A stretch of 64,000 bases of DNA from UBA2365 sp964594045 (GCA_964594045.1 CAZQKR010000003.1:84536-148535); one strand, 5' to 3'; positions 43,740-53,761 are shown, counted from the stretch's first letter. A program made the numbers and translations. The notes: a model not told the origin generated them from the sequence alone.

Positions 43740-45209
43740 TTACTGTGCGCCATAACCTTTTACATTTCCGAAGAGTTCAATCGCTTCCTTCCATGGATAT
43801 TTGTTTCCGAACATGGTTACCGAGGAACTCATTGAACCCTGCATATTCATTCCCATGGCAGACCTCCATTGGTTTGAAGGTGAATTGCGGTCAAAATCGG
43901 TGGTTTCGGAGTAGCGGGCATTTAAATAGCCCTCCAGGTAGTCCTTGTTGACCTTCAGCGATGCCGGGATCTCATTTTTATTTCCGCTGGCGCTGGCGAT
44001 ATCCACTTCTTCCATGTCTTTGGCATCGATCCTCAAACGGGTATTGCTGGCCGGGCTGTAATGAAAATCCTTGTCTTTGTTGACAAAAAAGATGTTGTTA
44101 TCTACTTTAATCCATTCGTTTTTATTGAATCTGGTATGATCAACACCTGCCAGGATGGAAGCTCCGATGATGTTGTGATGGATGTCATAACCTGCTTTGG
44201 TCATAATGCGCACGCCATATCCCATATCCTGAAAATCTTTGGTACGACTCCAGGTGAATAAGATCGTATTGTAAGCAATTTCCACCTCTCCGCATTTTGA
44301 CATATTCCCTGGTCCTGGCGGATTGGCGCAGGTGCCGAAGATCTCTATCGCTGCCATTTTGTTGGCGATGAAGATATTGTTTTTGACCGTGAATTTGCCG
44401 CTCCTGTGACCCGCCTGTAAGGCAAAGTTGGAAGCATTGACAAAAACACAATTTTGAATTGTCACATCGCCTCCGGCCGTTGCACTGACAAACTGGAGCA
44501 TAGGTTCTCCTACAGTTGGAAAACCAACCGCTGGTTTTTCTGTTGGCGGGAGTAATCGACCACCTTCAACCCCTTTCACAATACCTTCTTTCGCGTGATA
44601 AGCATTACGCTGGCCCTCATCAAATACCAGGTTATCCAATACCACACCATCTACGTTTTTGGTGAACTTCATGATGGCTTTTCTGTTGGACCTTGCGCTT
44701 TCATTGGTAGGCTGGATAACTGTCGGATGAGTTTTGATATCCTGTTTTGAAAAACTTTCATCCCAGCTTCCAAAGATCTTAACCGCCTTATCACATTCTA
44801 TAAAACCTGCATCCAGCGTTCCCGTTTCAATTCCACCTGTTACAAGAATCGCAGTTCCCGGTTGTGCAATCTGGATGGCTTTATCCAGGTTTTTAAGCGG
44901 GGTTTCTTTTGAACCATCGTTTTTATTGCTGCCATGCTGTTTTGAAACATGGATCACTTTCCCTTCAAAATCAGGTTTTACATCTGAAGCGTCATCCTTG
45001 TTTGTATTTTTTGAAGCATTACTTGTTGATGATGGAGAGTCCTCCTTTTCTGCATTTTTGATATTTTTATCCACTGCTTTCTCCACAGCTTTTTCTGTTT
45101 TATCTTCCAGTTTTTTCCCCAGTTTTTTTAAGTCACCGATCTGGGAATATGAAATTGAGGTAATTGAAAATACCGCCAGAATTAGTAAAAAAATTTGTTT
45201 TGTTTTCAT
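43740..45209 (-). CDS. Exported right-handed beta-helix protein (DUF1565-like)
   Basis: A 489-residue protein. Signal peptide about residues 1-22, then a long charged, Lys/Glu-rich linker (EDKTEKAVEKAVDKNIKNAEKED, 30-75). The rest is a parallel beta-helix: GKVIHVSKQHGSNKNDGSKETPLKNLDKAIQIAQPGTAILVTGG (the DUF1565-type start) and successive coils such as VDGVVLDNLVF, DVTIQNCVFVNASNFALQAGH, KFTVKNNIFIANKM and YDIHHNIIGASILAGV. Such proteins usually bind or cut polysaccharide, but no catalytic motif is evident. Its stop is 407 bases before the next minus-strand gene. No T9SS tail. Confidence 0.85.
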   Translation of the reverse strand: MKTKQIFLLILAVFSITSISYSQIGDLKKLGKKLEDKTEKAVEKAVDKNIKNAEKEDSPSSTSNASKNTNKDDASDVKPDFEGKVIHVSKQHGSNKNDGSKETPLKNLDKAIQIAQPGTAILVTGGIETGTLDAGFIECDKAVKIFGSWDESFSKQDIKTHPTVIQPTNESARSNRKAIMKFTKNVDGVVLDNLVFDEGQRNAYHAKEGIVKGVEGGRLLPPTEKPAVGFPTVGEPMLQFVSATAGGDVTIQNCVFVNASNFALQAGHRSGKFTVKNNIFIANKMAAIEIFGTCANPPGPGNMSKCGEVEIAYNTILFTWSRTKDFQDMGYGVRIMTKAGYDIHHNIIGASILAGVDHTRFNKNEWIKVDNNIFFVNKDKDFHYSPASNTRLRIDAKDMEEVDIASASGNKNEIPASLKVNKDYLEGYLNARYSETTDFDRNSPSNQWRSAMGMNMQGSMSSSVTMFGNKYPWKEAIELFGNVKGYGAQ

Positions 45210-45296
45210 TAGTTCGTATCTATTGGGTTAATTAATAGTATTAAAAGGAATATTTTTATGATACTCAATCAAAATCAATTAAACATGATAGAAAGT

Positions 45297-47942
45297 CTAT
45301 TCTTTCAACAATCTCAAAACAGCCCTTTCTCCATCAGCGATTTCAAGAACAACAAAATAAAATCCCGGATTCAAAGCACAAATGTTCACTAAGTGATTGT
45401 TGTCAGAAACAGAAGTGTCCATTACTTTTTGACCTGATGAAGACAGTATGCTCACCTTGCTGAATTTGTCAATACCCTTGAAATACAACCAATTATGTGC
45501 TGGATTGGGATAGATGGCAACATCAACCGGCTGTTGATCCTGCACAGAAACCGGATAGGAAACTGAGACCGTCCAGATTTTAGAAACGCCTTTTTCAGAG
45601 GTAACCGTAATGGTTTGCGGAGTGTAGAAATTGAACATTGTGCCAGACGGTGGATTGGAAACAGCACCTTTTGATATCCTGAATTGCGGATTTACCTGTG
45701 TGATATCTTTGCCTGAAATAAGTGCTGTGATCGTATTACTTACATAATCAAATACAGGTGAATCCTTCAAACCGGGGAAGGTAAATGAAAGGATATCATT
45801 GCCCGTTTCATCCAGTTCATTGATCAGGTTGACCGTGATGATCGCCTGGACATTGGAGATCCCGTCAGAAACATTGACCGTAAGGAAAAAGCTTGGTGTA
45901 ACATCATAATCTATAGCAGTCTTATTGTAGACGAAAATCTCATTGTTTTCCATAAAAAATGCATCATAATCATTACCTCCTGCCAAAGTATAGGTAAGAG
46001 GGAACCCTTCCGGATCGGTAGCAGCCACTGCGCCCACGAATAACCCGGCATTGGAGTTTTCAGGGATGGTGAAACTAGCGTTCTCAACCATGGGCATTTT
46101 ATTGATCTTGCTTAAGGTGACTTTTATATCTATGTTGGAAGAAAGCGTACCATCACTCGCGTTAATTTTCAGAATATATTGATTCTTGACATCATAATTG
46201 AGTTGGGTGTAATCCGCAACAATTATTTTATTTCCATCTGTTCCAAAGGCATTGTTTTCATTACCGGATGAAATGTTGTATGTAACAGGATTATTTTCAG
46301 GATCTTTCGCCTGAAGGTATAACACGACAAACCCGTTGGGAGCCGTTTCATCAATAGTGGCACTTGTCAATTGGTTTTTGAATTCAGGTGCTTCATTGAC
46401 GTCATTAACATTGATGGTCAGTGCTTTGGTGAAAAGGCCACCTTTAAAATCATTGGCCATCACAAAAAGGTTCAACTGTTGAGCGGATTCAAAATCTGCA
46501 AAGCTGTTCAGCCTAAGTGTTTTACCGGAAATGCTGAACATCCCGTTGTCACGGTCATTGATGCCGTTTCCTTTTGCAAGCGTAAAATTGTGCGTATCTG
46601 AAGTATCTGCATCTGTAGCGGTCAGGGTTCCAAGGTCACCGACATAGTTTTCATTGATTGAGCCTTGGCTGAGGATGATATTGGTCGGTGGATTATTACC
46701 CGGAACCAACACGCTGACCGTGATCGGATCGGATTTTAGTTTCAATTCCGTAACCACAGTATTGGTGACTTCGAACCTGTAGATCCCGGAGTGGGCCGCA
46801 GTAGCATTCATCACTGAATAGGCAGGATTATTTCCGGAATAAACCTCAACGTCGTTTAAAAACCATTTGTATCTGTTATTGTTTCCTCCGAGTTCATACA
46901 CGGAAAGTGTTGTCGCATTCAGATTCAATGGATCACCTTCGTTTACACTGGTTTCTGCCATATTTAATGGAAACATTTTGTTCTGATAAAACTCTTTCTG
47001 ATACAGGTTTTTTAAATTATTGTAAACGGGTTCAATACCTGCAAAAGTGAAATAATTCTGATGAATATTCATTCTCTGGAGCACTGTAGTAAACATGCCG
47101 GCGGGTATATTTCCCGAAATTATATTGTTTTCTATATGGAAATATTTCAAGTTCGTAAAATTTCCATATGACTCTGGTATGCTCCCGGTAAACTGATTTG
47201 ACCAGAATGTCAGATAGTACATTTTGACTTTTGAACTATCGAGCGATGGCAGTGGTCCTGAGAATTTGTTGCCTCCGAGGTGCAACTCATTCAACTTCAG
47301 TTTATTGATTGAAGAAGGTAATGTGCCTTCCATTTTGTTATTAGTCAGAATAAGAGCTTCAAGCAGTGGAATGCTCGTGAAAATATCGGGCATTGGTCCG
47401 GTAAAGCCACAAGTACCTGCATCAATTCTTTTAAGCGTTGGGATATTTTTAAGTACATCACCCGGAAAAGGGGAGTTAAAAGGAGTTTTTGTCAGATAGA
47501 TCGATTCAAGTTTTTTTAAGTTGGAGAGACTTTGAGGAAGAGGTGCAATAAAGTAATTAGAGCTTAGTGTTAAGTAAAGTAGTTCGGTCATGTCACCAAT
47601 GGCCCCGGGAATTAAACCTTCAAGCTTATTATTATCTAAACTCAGTTCATATACCCACTTAAAGGATCCGATCTGTTGAGGCAGATAACCTACCAGGTTG
47701 TTGCTGTTCAACCTTATTTTGGTGACATGCCCGCCTGTTACAGTCAACCCGTACCAGTTTGATGTAACATCATCCTTGGTTGAAGTAGTGTTAATATTGG
47801 TCCAACCGGTTTTGTTGATCCAGTTTGTACCTCCGGTTGAATTATATAATGCCTTTAACGCCTGGAATTCTTCCTCCGATACCTGTGAAGAAACAGTAAG
47901 GCTGAAAAGGCAGGTTACGATGAGTAAAAATAAAGATTTCAT
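45297..47942 (-). CDS. Surface protein with LRRs, cadherin-type repeats and T9SS tail
   Basis: An 881-residue exported protein; ATG 47942 gives the signal MKSLFLLIVTCLFSLTVSSQ (the frame extends 31 codons further but that lead is not signal-like). Order: plant-type leucine-rich repeats (about 20-335; LVGYLPQQIGSF, LEGLIPGAIGDM, GTLPSSINKLKLNELHLGGN), an Ig-like domain (about 345-425), three cadherin-type domains (about 430-720; INENYVGDLGTLTATDAD, IDETAPNGFVVLYLQAKDPE, IPENSNAGLFVGAVAATDPEG), a DUF5018-like domain (about 725-800), and a T9SS type A C-terminal domain (IYPNPAHNWLYFKG). Likely a cell-surface adhesin. Nothing enzymatic. Confidence 0.9.
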   Translation of the reverse strand: MKSLFLLIVTCLFSLTVSSQVSEEEFQALKALYNSTGGTNWINKTGWTNINTTSTKDDVTSNWYGLTVTGGHVTKIRLNSNNLVGYLPQQIGSFKWVYELSLDNNKLEGLIPGAIGDMTELLYLTLSSNYFIAPLPQSLSNLKKLESIYLTKTPFNSPFPGDVLKNIPTLKRIDAGTCGFTGPMPDIFTSIPLLEALILTNNKMEGTLPSSINKLKLNELHLGGNKFSGPLPSLDSSKVKMYYLTFWSNQFTGSIPESYGNFTNLKYFHIENNIISGNIPAGMFTTVLQRMNIHQNYFTFAGIEPVYNNLKNLYQKEFYQNKMFPLNMAETSVNEGDPLNLNATTLSVYELGGNNNRYKWFLNDVEVYSGNNPAYSVMNATAAHSGIYRFEVTNTVVTELKLKSDPITVSVLVPGNNPPTNIILSQGSINENYVGDLGTLTATDADTSDTHNFTLAKGNGINDRDNGMFSISGKTLRLNSFADFESAQQLNLFVMANDFKGGLFTKALTINVNDVNEAPEFKNQLTSATIDETAPNGFVVLYLQAKDPENNPVTYNISSGNENNAFGTDGNKIIVADYTQLNYDVKNQYILKINASDGTLSSNIDIKVTLSKINKMPMVENASFTIPENSNAGLFVGAVAATDPEGFPLTYTLAGGNDYDAFFMENNEIFVYNKTAIDYDVTPSFFLTVNVSDGISNVQAIITVNLINELDETGNDILSFTFPGLKDSPVFDYVSNTITALISGKDITQVNPQFRISKGAVSNPPSGTMFNFYTPQTITVTSEKGVSKIWTVSVSYPVSVQDQQPVDVAIYPNPAHNWLYFKGIDKFSKVSILSSSGQKVMDTSVSDNNHLVNICALNPGFYFVVLEIADGERAVLRLLKE

Positions 47943-48224
47943 ATATGTGTTTTTTATTTTTCTTTTAGTCTTAAGGAATCTTTGATGAAAGACCTCATGC
48001 CTTGTTTGTGTAAAAATTGCCTGCATGTTTTTCATTTCGATTCTTTATGTGTGTTTTGAATGTTCAGACTATTTTTTCCGGATGCTTCATGAACTTAATG
48101 TTATACAATATTATAGCCTTAAGCAATAACCAGCTTTATGGTGATGCCGAAATGCATGTAATGAGTGTTTAAATGTAAAAATTGCAGGTTGAAATACATG
48201 TTTCATTTCAAGGAATATTATTGT

Positions 48225-48587
48225 TTAATTATCCTGCGAATCATTTTTTATCAAACTGAAGATCAAGGGATCTTTTGCATATTTTTCCTGCAACCATAAT
48301 GTTTCATCATCCTGTTTTTTTATGGTGAACAACCATTTGTTGGTTTGATTCTGAAGGATCAAATGTTGGCTGCGTATAAATGCGTTGAAAGTCATCGATT
48401 GATCATCGTTCGAAAAAACAATATGATCCTCATAGATTTCCAGTTTTTCAGCTCCTTTTAAAAACGGATTTTCACCGATGGTTTTTTCAATTTTCCAACT
48501 GCAATAAAGAGGATTTTTGGTTTTATTGCATGCGTAAAAACTGACCAATATCAAAAATAGAAACGCAGGAAATGAAATTTTTTTCAT
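48225..48587 (-). CDS. Small lipoprotein of unknown function
   Basis: A 120-residue protein. Signal FPAFLFLILVSFYAC ends in a lipobox with Cys near residue 20. The mature part is small, probably beta-rich (NPLYCSWKIEKTIGENPFLKGAEKLEIYEDHIVFSNDDQSMTF). Such a length and layout is common in Bacteroidota lipocalin-like lipoproteins, but I do not recognise the family. It lies between the LRR-cadherin gene and the LytTR regulator gene on the same strand, with gaps of 265-280 bases on each side, so no operon is implied. Confidence 0.7.
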   Translation of the reverse strand: MKKISFPAFLFLILVSFYACNKTKNPLYCSWKIEKTIGENPFLKGAEKLEIYEDHIVFSNDDQSMTFNAFIRSQHLILQNQTNKWLFTIKKQDDETLWLQEKYAKDPLIFSLIKNDSQDN

Positions 48588-48852
48588 TTTTAACTATTTA
48601 CAAAATTCGAAGTGCCTGTAATGATGTGCGAAACGCAAATTTCAGTTTATGCATAAGGAATATTTTTTTTATTTTACAAAATTACTGGCGGGATAAAGCA
48701 TTTACCGGGCTTGGTGGTTGAAGTGGATGAAATATGTGTTCAAATGTTAGTTTTTATGGGTGAAAGGTCAACCTTAAAACTGTAATTAAAAGATTGAGAT
48801 CAGGATAAGGGAAAATGCAATGACTTTGGATAAGGTTACAACAGGGAAAGCT

Positions 48853-49569
48853 TCACAGTTTTTGGATCAAATTCATAAAATTCTTTTTATAACTCCGGGC
48901 TACCGGTGCATGATGACCTTTTAGAATGGCTGTCTGATCCAACTCACTGAAGGTATCCAAATAATCCATATTGATAAAATAACTTCTGTGGATCTGAATA
49001 AAACTTTCCGGTAAATACCCGGCTACTTCCTTTAGCGTGACCCGGCAGGCGGTTTCTTTTTTCTCTGAAATCAGTGAAACAAAATTTTCGCCATCTGCTT
49101 TGACAATCAGAATGTCCTCAAAATGAATCCGGACCAGTTTATTTCCAATCCTGGTGAAAAAATAATTTGATCTGGCCCCATCCTTCGGGACCTCGTTCAA
49201 GGGCTTGTTTTGGATGGCAATTTTTACGGCAGAAAGTAAACTGGCTATTTCTACCGGCTTATTCAGATATGCAGCAGGCTTGGTAGCTACAGCCTGATCC
49301 ATAATATCTTCACGGGTAAATGAAGTAGTAAAAATGTGTGGTATTCCCAGTTCCCGGTGAATTCTGTCTGATAAAGTCATCCCATTCAAAACTCCGGGCA
49401 AAGAGATATCCACCAATACGACATCCGGTTGAGTATTTTTGATCATGTCAAAAGCTTCATCCGCATTATTACATTCTCCAACCAGTTCAAAACCAGCTTC
49501 TTCAATGGAGATTTTCAATGCTTCTGCATGGATCAATTCATCTTCGACAAGAAATATTCGTACACTCAT
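48853..49569 (-). CDS. LytTR-family response regulator
   Basis: A 238-residue response regulator. Receiver domain (about 1-120): LVEDELIHAEAL, phospho-acceptor Asp54 in VVLVDISLPG, IFTTSFT and KPVEIASLL with the conserved Lys. DNA-binding LytTR domain (about 140-235): YFFTRIGNKLVRIHFEDILIVKADGENFVSL, CRVTLKEVAGYLPESFIQIHRSYFINMDYL. It overlaps the end of its partner histidine kinase gene by four bases (ATGA), so the pair is translated together. Targets unknown; the adjacent surface protein genes are candidates only by location. Confidence 0.94.
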   Translation of the reverse strand: MSVRIFLVEDELIHAEALKISIEEAGFELVGECNNADEAFDMIKNTQPDVVLVDISLPGVLNGMTLSDRIHRELGIPHIFTTSFTREDIMDQAVATKPAAYLNKPVEIASLLSAVKIAIQNKPLNEVPKDGARSNYFFTRIGNKLVRIHFEDILIVKADGENFVSLISEKKETACRVTLKEVAGYLPESFIQIHRSYFINMDYLDTFSELDQTAILKGHHAPVARSYKKNFMNLIQKL

Positions 49570-51695
49570 GAAGCGGAATTTGGTAATTTAATTTCAAAAC
49601 ACGTACCTTTCCCCGGCGTACTGTTCGCCTTTATTTCACCTGAATTTTCCCTGAGGTGTTCCTTGACCAGCAATAATCCGATGCCCGTTCCTTTTTCTCC
49701 GGCAGTTCCCTGCCTGGTTTTATCCTTCGATGGCTGGAAAAGTTTTTGTAGGGTGTCTTCAGTCATTCCTGTTCCTGTGTCACATATCCTGATGTAACTA
49801 TGACCATCCTCTGACCAGGTATCAACATTGATCCGGCCATCCTGTGTGAATTTATTTGCATTGGCCAGCAAATTTCTCAATATAATATTCAGGCTTTCCG
49901 GATCGCAATATACTTTCACATCCGAATGAGTCGTAAGTAATGTGTTGTTTTTTTTGAGGAACTGATCTTTAATAACTTCTGCCACCTGGGCAACATGATC
50001 ACCAACAGAAAGTATTTTCTTTTCAGGCTGAAGGCCTTTTCTTTTTATCATGGCCCATTGCAGCAGGTTTTCGAGCATGGTGGACAGGTTTCTGGAATTT
50101 TTCCCGATCTCCGAGGCTATGGGTAGCAGTTTTTCAGGTTGGCCTTTATTGAGATAGTGCTCGATGATCTTTGCACTCGCCTGATATGATGAGGTTATGC
50201 TCCTGAAATCGTGTGAAATAATGCTGAATATCTGGTTTTGGATCCCGGTCAGTTTTTCCAGTTCAGTGTTTTGTAAAGCCAGCGTTTGTTTTTGTTTTCT
50301 GACAATGCGGAACAACCGGTAAAGTAATGCAACCATGACTACCAGGATCAGTAAGACGATCGTGGCAATATTTCTTTCCCTTTTTCTGAAAGTCACCTCC
50401 TTTAAAGCAAGTTCATTTTGGGTTTCCAACTGCGTGATCTCCAGTTCTTTTTGAGCCGTCTGATACTGGATCTCCATTTCTTCGATCTGTTTTGAGGCGC
50501 TGAGATTGAAAATGGAATCTTTGGCCGTTATGTGTAATTCAAAATACTTCAATGCATTTTCAAAATCCCCTGATACTTTAAAATACTGGTAGAGTTTGTT
50601 ATAAATGGTTGATTTTTCCGGTATAAAACCTCCCTTTTCGGCAAGTTTTTCCGCCTCCCTGTATTTAGGGTAAGCTCTCGATAGCCTACCCTGCAAAAAA
50701 TAAAGATCACCCAACGCGGCTGCCGTTTTTGATATTTCCTTCACCTTGTTTTCCCTGGCAAATTTTTCGTTTGCCTGCAGAAAGAATTTTTCAGCCTGCT
50801 CATAGTTTTTTAAAGCCAGCCAGGAATTTCCGAGGTTGAAAAACCGGATAGCCAGTTTGCCGGCATTGCCCTTTTTCTCTTCTATTGCGCGCGCTTTTTC
50901 AATCCACCTGATGGCTTGCCTGTGCTGATTTTCCAATTGGTAGGCCATCCCGACATTATTGTACCTGATGGCGAGCATGTCAGCATGTTTAACTGTATCC
51001 AGGAAACTGATCGATTGGAAATAGTATTTCCTTCCAGTTTCGAATTTTCCCCAATCAACGTACATTCTGCCAAGACTGTTGAGCGAACCAGATTGTTTCA
51101 CCGGATCACCCACCTTCATGTCGATTTCATTGACCTCCTTGAAATACCGTATCGCCTCGGCAAATTTGCCGGCTTCATGATATAGTGAAGCAAGATTGCT
51201 TTTGGCGTCAGCAAGAGAACTCAGGTCCTTTGTTCTGCTCAAAAGACTTATGGCTTGTTTAAGTGAGTTTTCCGCCTCCCCAAATTTATCCTGTTCCTGG
51301 TAATTCAAACCCAGATCACTGTATATTGAACCGAGATACGAGGTGTCTGCAGAGCCACTGGACTCAAATGCTGCGATCGAAAAAAGCAAATACTCATTTG
51401 ATTTGTCCAGGTCACCAAAAAAATAATAGGCATCACCAACTGACCGGTAAGTTCTGGCAAGTAAAAAGCTGTTGGGAACCGTTTTTTGGGCAGTTTTTAC
51501 CAGCTCGAGCGAAAACCTCAGATGCTCTTCCGGGTTCTCAGCAAGAGCATCACAGATTTTCAGACCGGTTTCTATTTTATTTTTTCCTTTCTGGGATTTA
51601 AAAACTGCCAATAGATCTTGATTTTGAGCCGGTACTGGTGTATGGCTCAAAAAAATAAATCCCATCAACAAAAAAAACAGAGGGTTAACTTTCAT
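49566..51695 (-). CDS. TPR-containing sensor histidine kinase
   Basis: A 709-residue kinase. Signal peptide (about 1-23), then about eight TPR motifs in a periplasmic part (about 30-390; SIYSDLGLNYQEQDKFGEAENSL, SLASLYHEAGKFAEAIRYF-type repeats), a coiled stretch (KQIEEMEIQYQTAQKELEI), one membrane helix (about 435-455; IVLLILVVMVALL), and the kinase core: His495 in IISHDFRSITSSYQ, the N box IILRNLLANANKF, DTGTGM, and GEKGTGIGLLLVKEH. This is a common Bacteroidota architecture. The signal is unknown; TPRs suggest sensing by protein contact. Confidence 0.93.
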   Translation of the reverse strand: MKVNPLFFLLMGFIFLSHTPVPAQNQDLLAVFKSQKGKNKIETGLKICDALAENPEEHLRFSLELVKTAQKTVPNSFLLARTYRSVGDAYYFFGDLDKSNEYLLFSIAAFESSGSADTSYLGSIYSDLGLNYQEQDKFGEAENSLKQAISLLSRTKDLSSLADAKSNLASLYHEAGKFAEAIRYFKEVNEIDMKVGDPVKQSGSLNSLGRMYVDWGKFETGRKYYFQSISFLDTVKHADMLAIRYNNVGMAYQLENQHRQAIRWIEKARAIEEKKGNAGKLAIRFFNLGNSWLALKNYEQAEKFFLQANEKFARENKVKEISKTAAALGDLYFLQGRLSRAYPKYREAEKLAEKGGFIPEKSTIYNKLYQYFKVSGDFENALKYFELHITAKDSIFNLSASKQIEEMEIQYQTAQKELEITQLETQNELALKEVTFRKRERNIATIVLLILVVMVALLYRLFRIVRKQKQTLALQNTELEKLTGIQNQIFSIISHDFRSITSSYQASAKIIEHYLNKGQPEKLLPIASEIGKNSRNLSTMLENLLQWAMIKRKGLQPEKKILSVGDHVAQVAEVIKDQFLKKNNTLLTTHSDVKVYCDPESLNIILRNLLANANKFTQDGRINVDTWSEDGHSYIRICDTGTGMTEDTLQKLFQPSKDKTRQGTAGEKGTGIGLLLVKEHLRENSGEIKANSTPGKGTCFEIKLPNSAS

Positions 51696-51998
51696 ATTTT
51701 TTTTTTAAAGATGATAAAAACACCCTCAAACGCTGGTAAAAATACAAAGATTATCCTTTAAATCACTATTATTCCCATAAAATGAACATACATTATCATC
51801 CAGGGTATTTTGCAGACGTAAACCCTTTGGTATATAAACCTTTTCAATATAAAATATTTTTAAATATATAGATTGCAAAATATAATAACGAGTAAACTAT
51901 CAATAATTGAATGAAATTATGTAATTGACCAAGGAATTGAACAGATTGTCGTTTAATTGACGTATTTTGTCGGAATATTTAATTCAACATAAAACAAT

Positions 51999-52330
51999 AT
52001 GAGAACGAATGCAGTGAAATTCAGTAATAAAAAGCAACCTGAATTCTTTAAGGATCTGAGAAAAAGGGTTAATAATTATTTCCACGAACGAAAGTTTACA
52101 AAATATACCAATGCAAACATGAAGTTTAAATGATATTCCTGTTAGCGGTGTATTTTGTTCCCATATTGTTGATGCTCACCAATATAGTTTCAGGCACGCC
52201 CCGGGTTTACCTGATGTGGGTGCTCATGGGCTTTGGAATGTCCGGAATAGGCCTGTCCATTATTCATGATGCAAATTATGGTCATATTCAAAAAGATGAA
52301 AAAAATATTACTGGTTTCATAAAGCATTGA
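51999..52330 (+). pseudogene. Fatty acid desaturase, N-terminal fragment, frameshifted
   Basis: The frame from ATG 51999 gives 44 residues (opening VKFSNKKQPEFFKDLRKRVNNYF) typical of the N-terminus of Bacteroidota acyl-CoA desaturases, then stops at 52131. Shifting frame, bases 52130-52296 continue the same protein: a membrane segment (LAVYFVPILLMLTNIV), then VYLMWVLMGFGMSGIGLSIIHDANYG with the first histidine box. About 100 of some 360 residues survive, and the sequence then runs into a fragment of another gene at about 52297. A deletion of a few bases explains the frameshift. Not functional. Confidence 0.82.
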
Positions 52331-52631
52331 ATAATACTAAATCAGTTCCCAAGGATTTGGTTAAAATGGTAAATGAAAAAGGTGGCAAGATGAGAGATGT
52401 ATTTGGTATTCCCTATGGAATAATTAGTATCGCAAGCAGCAAATTTGTCGGTTTAAAGTAAATATTGATTCAAACGATAGAATCGCAATGACACCAGCAA
52501 TTTGTAAGGTTTTGGTTGAAAATCCTTGAGGATTAGATCCACGCAAATGTCAGGGTTCAGCATATAACGAATTAAAAGGACAACTCAAACATAAAAACGT
52601 AAATGTTATTGATTCTTTTGGTCAAGCATGA
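52300..52631 (+). pseudogene. Class II fructose-bisphosphate aldolase, C-terminal fragment
   Basis: Bases 52300-52458 in one frame read FHKALNNTKSVPKDLVKMVNEKGGKMRDVFGIP, and bases 52443-52631 in another frame read KVNIDSNDRIAMTPAICKVLVENP, a stop at 52527-52529, then LDPRKCQGSAYNELKGQLKHKNVNVIDSFGQA. Together they follow the last 110 residues of class II fructose-1,6-bisphosphate aldolase (SSVPQ..., KINIDSDxRLAMT, ENPxxFDPRKYLGPAR, HKxVNVLGSAGKA). A frameshift and an internal stop show long decay. The 5' part of the gene is missing and replaced by the desaturase fragment. Identification is from memory of the family. Confidence 0.75.
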
Positions 52632-52690
52632 AATCAGAATTTAAGATAGGTAAAAACGAATATCCGGTTTTGTTCATCCTGTTTGCATGT

Positions 52691-53698
52691 TCAGACTTTT
52701 ATGTCTTTAAACCCGACTAATTGCTGATTTTGTTCATCCCATAACCTTAATCTGAGCGATTTCAGACTGTCAATTAACGAAACAGGTTTCACATTCCACA
52801 GGCTTTCGTTTTCGTAGTGACATTTTTCTAGTTTATAATTAGGTATTCGTGGTCCCAAATGGTGAATATGGTGAAATCCAATATTTCCTGTGAACCATTG
52901 AAGAAGAGCCGGTAATTTATAAAAGGAACTGCCTTGCAATGCTATCTCTTTGTAATTCCAGTCTTTGGTTCGTTTCCATGATACGCCTTCATACTGATGC
53001 TGAACATAAAATAGCCATACTCCTACAACAGTTGCAATATAAAGTATAGGTAACTGAATTATAATAAATGTTTTAGCTCCGATCAACCATATTATCAATG
53101 CAATAAGAATTCCGATCGCAAGAGTAGAAAGATGGACATAAATTTTATGACGCCTATCCATATAGGATTTAGTTGTCCTAAACAACACAACGAATAAAAT
53201 TAATGGTACAAATAAAAAAAGAAACAACGGATTACGATAAACTCTATACAATAGTTTTTTCCCTTTTGAAAGCAATTTGTATTCATCAACAGTAAGTGTG
53301 TTAATGTCACCGATTCCCCGTTTATCGAGGTTTCCAACTGTCAAGTGATGCTGTTTATGGTCATAATGCCAGCGATGATAAGGAGTAAATACAAGTAATC
53401 CAAGCGGAATTCCAACCCAAAGCCTGAGTTTTTTGGATTTAAAAAATGAACCATGACCGCAGTCATGAAAAATAATAAAGATCCGGACTAAAAATCCTGC
53501 AGCTATCACAGATAGTACCAAGGTTAGCCAATATGAAACCTCAATACTGTAATACATTGCAATCCAAATTGCTATATAAGGGATCACAGAATTCACAACC
53601 TGCCACCAACTTTGTAAGTTATCGGGTGTGCTGTATTTCGAAATAATCTCATTCCAGCTTTTTGCAGGAGTTTCTATCCTTTGTGTTTCTGCACTCAT
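52691..53698 (-). CDS. Membrane fatty acid desaturase
   Basis: A 335-residue desaturase with about five to six membrane helices. The three histidine boxes that hold the di-iron centre are intact: HDCGH (78-82), HRWHYDHKQHH (108-118) and FHHIHH near residue 274. It introduces a double bond into acyl chains of membrane lipid, using reduced electron carriers and oxygen. Its histidine boxes place it in the omega/DesA-like type rather than the type of the neighbouring pseudogene. It has a strong consensus promoter and an operator-like palindrome upstream, so it is likely transcriptionally controlled by fatty acid or temperature signals. Confidence 0.93.
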   Translation of the reverse strand: MSAETQRIETPAKSWNEIISKYSTPDNLQSWWQVVNSVIPYIAIWIAMYYSIEVSYWLTLVLSVIAAGFLVRIFIIFHDCGHGSFFKSKKLRLWVGIPLGLLVFTPYHRWHYDHKQHHLTVGNLDKRGIGDINTLTVDEYKLLSKGKKLLYRVYRNPLFLFLFVPLILFVVLFRTTKSYMDRRHKIYVHLSTLAIGILIALIIWLIGAKTFIIIQLPILYIATVVGVWLFYVQHQYEGVSWKRTKDWNYKEIALQGSSFYKLPALLQWFTGNIGFHHIHHLGPRIPNYKLEKCHYENESLWNVKPVSLIDSLKSLRLRLWDEQNQQLVGFKDIKV

Positions 53699-53741
53699 AA
53701 TTTTTCTTTTAGTACTAATTCACTTACACTATGTTTTTTTC

Positions 53742-53761
53742 TATACTCTGTTAAGAGTATA
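53742..53761. promoter_or_regulatory. Operator-like palindrome over the desaturase transcription start
   Basis: TATACTC (53742-53748), spacer TGTTAA, GAGTATA (53755-53761) form a perfect 7-bp inverted repeat, 20 bases in total. It begins eight bases beyond the -7 box on the minus strand, covering the expected transcription start, where a bound repressor would block RNA polymerase. The binding protein is unknown; no regulator gene is adjacent. Confidence 0.6.
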
